DNA of 13,502 bases, taken from the NCBI GenBank assembly GCA_018901715.1, contig JAHIEL010000033.1, forward strand, positions 1 through 13,502, in the 5' to 3' direction. Position 1 is the stretch's first letter; every line of letters begins with the position of its first letter. Positions 7,698-13,502 of this stretch are shown piece after piece. Made by a program: the position numbers and the translations under genes. Source of the DNA: Patescibacteria group bacterium. Lineage in GTDB: Bacteria; Patescibacteriota; Minisyncoccia; Minisyncoccales; PEYH01. The notes beneath the pieces were generated by a model that worked only from the letters and a program-made list of their open reading frames with translations, had not been told where the DNA came from and did not search any database.

Positions 7698-8441
7698 ATG
7701 GAAAATACAAAAAAATATCCAGAAGTTAAAACAGCAATTATCCTTGCCGGTGGCAGAGGACAGAGAATGGTTAATTTTTCAGTATTGCCGACCGGTTTAA
7801 AAGAACAGGGATTTGATCCCGGGAAAATGCATAAATCAATGATTCCAGTCAGAGGAAAGCCCGTTTTAGAACACAATATTTTGTGGCTTAAAAATTGTGG
7901 AGTAAAAAAGATAGTTATTGGAGTAGGATATCAAAAAGAAAGTATTATCAATTATTTTGAAGATGGAGAAAAATGGGATGTTGAGATTATATATGCGGAG
8001 CATAATCCGGAAGGAGGCACAGCTGATGCTGTAAAAGAAGATATTAAAGATTCGGGCATAAATGATGATTATTTTTTCGTAGTAAATTCAGACCAGCTCA
8101 CCTCTTTCCCTTTAAAGAAATTAATTGAAGTTTGTTTTGCAGATAAAATTTTGCCGATTGCTGTTATCGGGCTTGTTTATCCTACTTTTCCTTTCGGAAA
8201 AGTAGAATGGAATGCTGATACTCATAGAATAATTAGTTTTCAAGAAAAACCTGTTGTGAAAATACCAACAAGCGGAGGACTTTATCTTTTTTCAAGAGAA
8301 ATCCAAAGTTATCTTAAAGGAGATTTAGAAAAATACACCTTCCCAATTTTAGTTAAAGAAGATAGAATCAAAGGATGTCTTTATAAAGGGTCTTGGGACA
8401 CTATTAATACAATAAAAGATTGGCAGCGTATAAATAATTAA
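7698..8441 (+). CDS. Sugar-1-phosphate nucleotidyltransferase (second of a pair)
   Basis: A 247-residue NTP_transferase-family protein. The nucleotide loop is GGRGQRM at 18-24. The conserved Lys (Lys46 in HKSMIPV) is 23 residues after the loop Arg, compared with 10 in the preceding nucleotidyltransferase, so this one has a ~13-residue longer segment there (includes LPTGLKEQGFDPG, 30-42). GGTADAV at 106-112 and the metal Asp132 (NSDQ) follow. The C-terminal KGSWDTINTIKDW matches the usual end of sugar nucleotidyltransferases, where a Trp-Asp and a Thr contact the sugar. It is not a recent copy of its neighbour: the two differ through most of their length, so they probably activate different sugars or use different NTPs. 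A 23-base AT-only-like gap precedes it, with no Shine-Dalgarno sequence. A perfect 10-bp inverted repeat lies inside the gene (8182-8205). Confidence 0.86.
   Translation: MENTKKYPEVKTAIILAGGRGQRMVNFSVLPTGLKEQGFDPGKMHKSMIPVRGKPVLEHNILWLKNCGVKKIVIGVGYQKESIINYFEDGEKWDVEIIYAEHNPEGGTADAVKEDIKDSGINDDYFFVVNSDQLTSFPLKKLIEVCFADKILPIAVIGLVYPTFPFGKVEWNADTHRIISFQEKPVVKIPTSGGLYLFSREIQSYLKGDLEKYTFPILVKEDRIKGCLYKGSWDTINTIKDWQRINN
8182..8205. repeat. Perfect 10-bp inverted repeat (hairpin) inside a coding region
   Basis: CTACTTTTCC at 8182-8191 and GGAAAAGTAG at 8196-8205 are exact reverse complements separated by the 4-base loop TTTC. The mRNA can fold the same way. It is inside the second nucleotidyltransferase gene, over the residues TFPFGKV, and no run of T follows, so it is not an ordinary intrinsic terminator. 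It may be chance or a small structural element in the long mRNA. Confidence 0.55.
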
Positions 8442-8451
8442 ATTAAAACAT

Positions 8452-9438
8452 ATGACAAACAATAAAAAAACGCTTCTTATTACTGGCTCAACAGGATTTA
8501 TCGGCTCGCATTTGGTGGAAAAATTAGTTGATAAATATCATATAGTAGCGCTTGTTCCTTCAAGCGATATAGGAATGAGACCTCTTCCGAAAGATGCTTG
8601 TATTGAATATGCAGGACTTGAGGACTTTGATTTGGTAAAAGAGATTATATCTAAACATCAACCAAAAGTAATTGTTCATTTGGCAGCGATCACACCTGTT
8701 CGTTATTCTTTTGAAAATCCAGGAGTTTACCAAAAGGTTAATTATTTGGCTACGATTAATCTTGTAGAGTCAGCCACCAAAATCAAGGATTTTGAAAAAT
8801 TTGTCTTTGCCTCAACTATGGAGACCTACGGCTGGCAATCGGTTAAAAAACCATTTAAAGAGAATTTATTCCTTAATCCAGACAGTCCTTATGCTGTTTC
8901 TAAGGTGGCTGCTGAAAAATATATTCAAATGCTTGCCAGAGCATTTGGTTTCCCTGCAGTCATTTTGAAGGCATGCAATACTTTTGGTCGGAAGAATGAA
9001 AAAGATTATATTGTAGAACATATCATCACAGAGATGCTCGCAGGAAGAAGCCCACAGCTTGGAACTCCGCAAGCAATCAGAGATTTAATGTATGTAAGCG
9101 ATCATGTTAATGGTTATGTAAAGGCAATTGAATTTGAGATGCCAGGGACAGAAGAAATTAAAGAAAAATTAGAAGAAAATCAGATAGCTTTTACTTTTAA
9201 CATCGGAAATGGTTATCAGCTTACAATGAAACAGCTTGCTGAAAAAATAGGAGATATAATTGGATTTAAAGGAGAAATTAAAACAGGATTTCCAAAGAGC
9301 TATCCTTGGCGTCCTTCAACTGCCGATTATCTTAGTTTAGACGCAAGCTATGCGAGTCAGATACTTAACTGGAAACCAGAGATTTCCTTAGAACAAGGTC
9401 TGCAGAAAAGCATTGAATTTTGGAAAGATAATTTATGA
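8452..9438 (+). CDS. NAD-dependent nucleotide-sugar epimerase/4,6-dehydratase-like extended SDR
   Basis: A 328-residue extended SDR. GSTGFIG at 12-18 binds NAD(P). The catalytic pair is intact: Tyr147 and Lys151 in SPYAVSK. The active-site segment STMETYG (121-127) keeps Thr122 and Glu124. In GDP-mannose 4,6-dehydratases this reads Thr-Ser-Glu and in dTDP-glucose 4,6-dehydratases Thr-Asp-Glu, so the pattern leans towards a 4,6-dehydratase, but a 4-epimerase or a related reaction is possible. RDLMYVSDHVNGY later in the protein matches the RDW-x-YV-x-D motif of the same families. It follows the second nucleotidyltransferase by 10 bases, which suggests it works on the NDP-sugar made there. It shares an ATGA overlap (9435-9438) with the next glycosyltransferase. 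Compare the other epimerase-like gene in this window, which has lost the Tyr that is kept here. Confidence 0.84.
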   Translation: MTNNKKTLLITGSTGFIGSHLVEKLVDKYHIVALVPSSDIGMRPLPKDACIEYAGLEDFDLVKEIISKHQPKVIVHLAAITPVRYSFENPGVYQKVNYLATINLVESATKIKDFEKFVFASTMETYGWQSVKKPFKENLFLNPDSPYAVSKVAAEKYIQMLARAFGFPAVILKACNTFGRKNEKDYIVEHIITEMLAGRSPQLGTPQAIRDLMYVSDHVNGYVKAIEFEMPGTEEIKEKLEENQIAFTFNIGNGYQLTMKQLAEKIGDIIGFKGEIKTGFPKSYPWRPSTADYLSLDASYASQILNWKPEISLEQGLQKSIEFWKDNL

Positions 9439-10604
9439 GAACATTTAAGATAGCTGTTTACCACAATCTTCCAGACGGGGGAGCGAGAAAAGCAATTGAA
9501 AATATTATATCTGGTTTGGAAGATCGTGGGCATATTATAGACATATATACTGGAGAGAAATTTAATCCATTAGGGTTGGGCAAAAATCACAGCATTGATA
9601 AAATTTTACTGCCCATTAATCTTTGGCGCTATAAAAGATTTTCCCAGCGATTAGCTTCTGAAATTAATAAAAAAGATTATGATGTCGGGCTCATTACAAA
9701 CTCAAGAATACTCCAACATCCTTATATATTGAGATACATAAAATTTCCCAAGCTTTTAATATCTCAAGAGCCACTTAGGAGTGTTTACGAAAGGAATTTT
9801 CAAAAGAATTATGTTTATAAAAAATATTATAAGGGGATAATTAGAAAGTTTATTTTTCTATATTCTTTTTTTGATAATCTTGTAAGAAAAAAACCTGATG
9901 AAAGAAACTTAGCAAGCGCAGATAAGCTAATTGTAAATTCTTATTTCAGCAAAGAAAGATTCTTGTCTGCCTATGGAATTCTTGGGAAAGTGATTTATTT
10001 AGGAGTAGATACAAAAATTTTTAAACCATCTTTTGAAAATAAAACAGAGAGCCATATTTTAAGCATTGGCATTTATCATATAGTTAAAGCCCATGATTTA
10101 GTCATTAAGGCCATTAGCCTTCTTCCAGAAGATAAGAGACCATTTCTTACAATTCTTGGTTTTGGCAATTCTGCTGTATCTGAAAAAGAATTTCAGCATC
10201 TTACAAAACTTAGAGATGATTTGGGCTTACAAGAAAAAGTAAAATTTGAAAAAAGTTTTTTAGGTGATAGCATAATTGATTATTATCAAAAGTCCTATTT
10301 AACAATAGCAGCTCATTTTTTGGAGCCCTTCGGCTTTACTCCTATTGAATCTATGGCTTGTGGCACTCCTGTTGTCGCAGTAAAAGAAGGGGGTTTTCGG
10401 GAAACAGTCAAACATAAAGAAACTGGCTTATTAGTAGAAAGAGATCCGAAAAAGCTCGCAGATGCTATTTTATATCTTTTAGAAAATAAAGAAATACGCG
10501 AAAAATTTTCTGAAAATGGAGTTAGCTGGGTAAAATCTAATTTTTGTTGGGAGACAACAATAACTAAAATAGAAGAAGAGTTTTTAGCTCTTATGAAAAA
10601 ATGA
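9435..10604 (+). CDS. Glycosyltransferase family 4 (second in window)
   Basis: A 389-residue GT-B glycosyltransferase. The N-terminal part has the glycine-loop phrase DGGARKAIENII (14-25). The donor domain has the full E-x7-E motif, Glu297 to Glu305 in EPFGFTPIESMACGTPVV, then GGFRETV and a GLLVERDP turn, typical of active retaining GT4 enzymes. There is no transmembrane helix; basic-hydrophobic patches near 140-155 (KFIFLYSFF) may touch the membrane. It probably adds one sugar to a lipid-linked glycan in the cytoplasm. Translation looks coupled on both sides: ATGA overlaps with the gene before and the gene after (10601-10604). Only this start has any purine-rich upstream sequence (GGAAAG about 7 bases ahead), and it is weak. 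The donor sugar cannot be assigned. Confidence 0.9.
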   Translation: MRTFKIAVYHNLPDGGARKAIENIISGLEDRGHIIDIYTGEKFNPLGLGKNHSIDKILLPINLWRYKRFSQRLASEINKKDYDVGLITNSRILQHPYILRYIKFPKLLISQEPLRSVYERNFQKNYVYKKYYKGIIRKFIFLYSFFDNLVRKKPDERNLASADKLIVNSYFSKERFLSAYGILGKVIYLGVDTKIFKPSFENKTESHILSIGIYHIVKAHDLVIKAISLLPEDKRPFLTILGFGNSAVSEKEFQHLTKLRDDLGLQEKVKFEKSFLGDSIIDYYQKSYLTIAAHFLEPFGFTPIESMACGTPVVAVKEGGFRETVKHKETGLLVERDPKKLADAILYLLENKEIREKFSENGVSWVKSNFCWETTITKIEEEFLALMKK

Positions 10605-11740
10605 AAAGGAGAATAGGCATTGATGCTAGATTATTGGAGCGCAAGACGACCGGTATCGGAAGGATTTTAAACGGTTTTTTAAATTGTATCCTTTCGCTAG
10701 ACAAAACTAACGAATATTTTTTATTTTCTTATGGAGCACTAGATGAGTATAAGAACAAAGGGTTTAAGATTGTAGCAACAGGGGAAAATAAATTAATCCC
10801 TTGTAAAATTTATTCTGCAATTTGGCTGAATTTTATCTTGCCAGGTTATATTAGAGAAAATAATATAGATTTGTTCCTTTTCCCTAGCTCCTTGATTCCA
10901 GTTGTTAACATTAGATGCAAAAAAGTAATTCTTCTTTGTGATGTTTTCCATAAGATAAACAAAAAATATCACCCTTTTTTATACAGAAAATATTTAGATT
11001 TATTTTTGAGTTCATCCATTAAAAAAAGTAATTCAATTTTGACTATCTCCCAGAACTCAAAAAAAGATATTATAAATTTTTATAATGTTTCTGAAGAAAA
11101 AATAAAGGTAATTTCTTTGGGCGCAGACGATAGATTTAATGCTCGTTCACTCACAGCACAGCAAAAAGAATATTTAATTGGAAAATACAATCTTCCTCCT
11201 CATTTTATCCTATATATTGGGATTATAGATTTCAGAAAAAATATCAATGCCATCATAGAAACAGCGGATATTTTAGTAAACAAGAGGAAAAAGGATATTT
11301 ATTTTGTATTAATCGGTAGACCGGCCCTGGATTATAAAAACATAGTTAAAAAAAGCCAAAAAATTAAACCAGGGCATATTATCTTTTTGGACACAGAAAG
11401 CAAAGACATTCCTTTTATCTATAATCTTGCAGATGTATTTTTCTTTCCATCTTTTTATGAAGGATTTGGTTTGCCTCCATTAGAAGCCATGCAGTCGGGT
11501 ACGCCGGTTATTGCTTCTAATACATCTTCTTTGTCGGAAGTGATAGGGGAAGGAGGGATAATGCGTAATCCGAAAGATTACGAAGGTTTTGCGCAAAATA
11601 TAATGAAACTATTAGAGAATGCAGATTTTTATGATAAGGTAAGAAAACATGGAATTGAAAGAGCCAAAAAATTTAATTGGCTAAAAACCACAGAAGAAAC
11701 TATAAAAGTTTTTAATCAAATTTATGAAGCCAAAAGATAA
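10601..11740 (+). CDS. Glycosyltransferase family 4, mannosyltransferase-like (third in window)
   Basis: A 379-residue GT4 enzyme. The N-terminus GIDARLLERKTTGIGRI (6-22) is the form common in GT4 mannosyltransferases of the WbdA/MtfB type, and the donor domain starts near residue 205 (FILYIGIIDFRKN). The E-x7-E motif is intact at Glu287 and Glu295 in EGFGLPPLEAMQSGTPVI, followed by a SLSEVIGEGG loop that binds the donor phosphate region. It would extend a glycan at the cytoplasmic face of the membrane; GDP-mannose is a reasonable but unproven donor. Its start overlaps the upstream stop (ATGA) and its end overlaps the next gene by 17 bases, so the three genes 9435-13025 are tightly linked. 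No signal peptide or membrane segment is seen. Confidence 0.9.
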   Translation: MKRRIGIDARLLERKTTGIGRILNGFLNCILSLDKTNEYFLFSYGALDEYKNKGFKIVATGENKLIPCKIYSAIWLNFILPGYIRENNIDLFLFPSSLIPVVNIRCKKVILLCDVFHKINKKYHPFLYRKYLDLFLSSSIKKSNSILTISQNSKKDIINFYNVSEEKIKVISLGADDRFNARSLTAQQKEYLIGKYNLPPHFILYIGIIDFRKNINAIIETADILVNKRKKDIYFVLIGRPALDYKNIVKKSQKIKPGHIIFLDTESKDIPFIYNLADVFFFPSFYEGFGLPPLEAMQSGTPVIASNTSSLSEVIGEGGIMRNPKDYEGFAQNIMKLLENADFYDKVRKHGIERAKKFNWLKTTEETIKVFNQIYEAKR

Positions 11741-13025
11741 GATATGCGTAATTGGTTTGTGGCATCTTGGATGCGTTACTTCATCTTGTCTTGCTGATGC
11801 GGGATACGATGTTTGCGGTGTAGATTTTGCCACCGAAGTTATCAATAATCTAACAAAGGGGAAGCCACCATTATATGAACCGGGCTTAGAAGAATTATTA
11901 GTTAAAAATTTAAAAAGCAAAAGAGTTAGCTTTACTAATTCTTTTAAAGATGCGCTTGATAAAGCAAAGTTTATTTTTCTAACTTTTGATACGCCTGTTG
12001 ACGAAAAAGATAGATTAGATTTATCAATTATCTATAGCGCTTGTGAAAAAATAGCTAAATTTGCGCCAGAAAAATTCACATTGGTTATTATGAGCCAGAT
12101 ACCTGTCGGGACATCTAAAATTCTCAAAGAATTTATTTTAAAAATGAATAAGAGGATTTCTTTTGATGTAATTTATAGTCCGGAAAATTTGAGGCTTGGG
12201 CAAGCGTTAAAAGGGTTTAGAAAACCCGACAGATTAATTCTTGGATTAGAGAATGAAACATTGAAGAAAGAAATAGAAAGATTATATTTTTTCATTAAAT
12301 CCCCTAAAATATATATGAATCTGAATAGCGCTGAAATGGTAAAGCATGCAATCAATTCTTATTTAGCAGGATCTATTAGTTTTATAAATGAGATAGCTGG
12401 CTTATGTGAAGTAACAGATGCTGATGCTATGAAAGTTGCCCAAGGCATGAAAAGCGATAAGCGAATTGGAGAATATGCTTTTTTAAATCCTGGTTTAGGA
12501 TTTTCTGGTGGCACACTCGCTAGAGACCTTCAAGCTTTAAGAAAAATTGGGGAATCTAAGGGAGTGAAAACACAAATAATAAATTCTATTTTGGAAGTAA
12601 ATCAGGAACAGGATAAAAAACTTATAAAAAAAATAAAAAGTATATTTGGTTCAATTTCTAAATTGAATATCACAATATTAGGCCTTACCTATAAGCCAGG
12701 AACTAGTACTTTGCGGCGTTCAGCAGCTTTAAAAATAGCCCAAAAATTAATTTTTTATAAGGCTAATGTTAAAGCATTTGATCCTATGGTTGATACTCAA
12801 AAAATAGTGACAGGATTGAAAATTTTTAAGAATCCATATGATGCCGTGAGAAATGCTGACATTGTTCTTTTAATTACCGAGTGGCCAGAATTCAAAAATT
12901 TAAATTTTTCTAAAATTAAAAAATTAATGAGAAAACCAATAATAATAGATTCTAAAAATTTTTTAGACCCAAAAATTCTTAAAGATATAGGTTTTGATTA
13001 TTATGGCATTGGTGTTAAAAATTAA
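11724..13025 (+). CDS. UDP-glucose/GDP-mannose dehydrogenase family protein lacking the catalytic Cys
   Basis: A 433-residue protein with all three parts of the nucleotide-sugar dehydrogenase family: N-terminal NAD domain, central helix and C-terminal UDP-binding domain. The cofactor loop is GLWHLG (11-16), with Trp in place of the second Gly. SPENLRLGQA keeps the catalytic Glu, and Lys207 and Asn211 (VKHAINS) match the conserved active-site Lys and Asn. The segment normally reading GFGGSCxPKD is here GFSGGTLARD, so the catalytic Cys position is Thr264 (codon ACA at 12513-12515). Standard enzymes need that Cys for the second oxidation to the uronic acid. By family knowledge this protein may stop at the aldehyde, or catalyse a different oxidation. 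The start at 11724 overlaps the upstream gene by 17 bases; no other in-frame start precedes the GLWHLG loop. An SDR follows 11 bases later. Family sure, reaction uncertain. Confidence 0.86.
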   Translation: MKPKDKICVIGLWHLGCVTSSCLADAGYDVCGVDFATEVINNLTKGKPPLYEPGLEELLVKNLKSKRVSFTNSFKDALDKAKFIFLTFDTPVDEKDRLDLSIIYSACEKIAKFAPEKFTLVIMSQIPVGTSKILKEFILKMNKRISFDVIYSPENLRLGQALKGFRKPDRLILGLENETLKKEIERLYFFIKSPKIYMNLNSAEMVKHAINSYLAGSISFINEIAGLCEVTDADAMKVAQGMKSDKRIGEYAFLNPGLGFSGGTLARDLQALRKIGESKGVKTQIINSILEVNQEQDKKLIKKIKSIFGSISKLNITILGLTYKPGTSTLRRSAALKIAQKLIFYKANVKAFDPMVDTQKIVTGLKIFKNPYDAVRNADIVLLITEWPEFKNLNFSKIKKLMRKPIIIDSKNFLDPKILKDIGFDYYGIGVKN

Positions 13026-13036
13026 AATACGAAAAT

Positions 13037-13502
13037 ATGTTACTAAAAAATAAAATAGCAATAATTACTGGAGCAGGTGGTGGCATAGGTAGCATTATTG
13101 CCCATACATTTACCCAGCAAGGATGTAGCGTTATTTTAGTTGACCGCGCAAAATCAAATTTAGAGAGAATTTCTCAAGAATTAAAAAAATATAATTCTGA
13201 ATTTTTATCTATAACAACTAACGCTTGTGATAAAAAAGAAGTAGACAGTGCGGTTGATTCCGTTTTAAAGAGATTTCCTAAGATAGATATTCTAATTAAT
13301 GCTGCAGGCATTCAGGGACCCATAGGGCCACTTCTGAATAATGATGTTGATAAATGGATTGAGACAATAAATGTAAACCTTAATGCTACTATGTTGTTTA
13401 TAAAGACGCTTTTGCCGATTATGATGAAACAAGGTTCAGGAAAAATTATAAATTTTTCAGGTGGTGGAGCTTTTAACTCGCGACCAAATTTTTCAGCTTA
13501 TG
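13037..13502 (+). CDS. Classical short-chain dehydrogenase/reductase, 3' end outside window
   Basis: The first 155 codons of a classical SDR, cut by the window edge. TGAGGGIG at residues 11-18 is the cofactor motif. Asp at the end of the second strand (ILVDR) favours NAD(H) over NADP(H). NAAG (in INAAGIQG) is the usual NNAG with one change, and the catalytic Ser is in INFSGGG. The last codon in the window is TAT, so it is probably the Tyr of the YxxxK motif (FSAY); the Lys is not seen. The family oxidises or reduces alcohols and ketones, often sugars, fatty-acyl chains or sterols. Placed 11 bases after the dehydrogenase homologue, it may reduce or oxidise the sugar product made there. No Shine-Dalgarno sequence is visible before the ATG. 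A full family of about 250 residues is expected. Confidence 0.85.
   Translation, partial: MLLKNKIAIITGAGGGIGSIIAHTFTQQGCSVILVDRAKSNLERISQELKKYNSEFLSITTNACDKKEVDSAVDSVLKRFPKIDILINAAGIQGPIGPLLNNDVDKWIETINVNLNATMLFIKTLLPIMMKQGSGKIINFSGGGAFNSRPNFSAY

Noticed and set aside
12213..12227. GGGTTT-AGA-AAACCC inverted repeat
   Set aside because: Six-bp stem within the dehydrogenase homologue, no T run; expected by chance.
11724..13025. Calling this a standard UDP-glucose 6-dehydrogenase (ugd)
   Set aside because: The catalytic Cys is Thr264, so the classical four-electron reaction should not be assigned.

Overview
The window is an AT-rich stretch (by eye about one third G+C) with thirteen protein genes, all on the + strand and packed almost end to end. 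The longest gap between genes is 39 bases (1033-1071). Four neighbouring pairs share a 4-base ATGA stop/start overlap and one pair overlaps by 17 bases, so the whole window reads as one long transcription unit, or part of one. I see no RNA gene, transposon, CRISPR array, convincing promoter or terminator. TGA is used as a stop and Trp is TGG, so the standard bacterial/archaeal code applies. Start codons have almost no Shine-Dalgarno sequence in front of them. AT-richness, missing ribosome sites and a large glycan locus suit an uncultivated bacterium, for example a Patescibacteria/CPR or Omnitrophota-like lineage. That placement is weak, and an AT-rich archaeon is not excluded.

Layout. (A) 13-4777, modification block: two radical SAM enzymes with Cys-rich SPASM-like C-termini, a CmoB-like SAM-dependent methyltransferase, and a cytoplasmic GH14/GH42-type glycoside hydrolase. 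(B) 4774-5916: a GT4 glycosyltransferase. (C) 5913-9438, nucleotide-sugar block: a CDP-tyvelose (paratose) 2-epimerase-like SDR, two sugar-1-phosphate nucleotidyltransferases in tandem, and a 4,6-dehydratase/epimerase-like SDR. (D) 9435-11740: two more GT4 glycosyltransferases. (E) 11724-13502: a UDP-glucose/GDP-mannose dehydrogenase homologue and the 5' part of a classical SDR that runs off the window.

Taken together this is part of a surface-polysaccharide or glycoconjugate locus. Nucleotidyltransferases would activate sugars, SDRs and the dehydrogenase homologue would remodel them, and three retaining-fold glycosyltransferases would assemble them. The radical SAM and methyltransferase proteins could add unusual chemistry to the sugar or its lipid carrier. 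Flippase, polymerase or export genes are not in the window, so the locus must continue beyond it.

The most unusual points are two enzymes with changed catalytic residues. The UDP-glucose dehydrogenase homologue has Thr where the catalytic Cys should be, and the epimerase homologue has Leu where the SDR catalytic Tyr should be. Together with the paired radical SAM enzymes they suggest an uncommon sugar pathway. This is inference, not proof.
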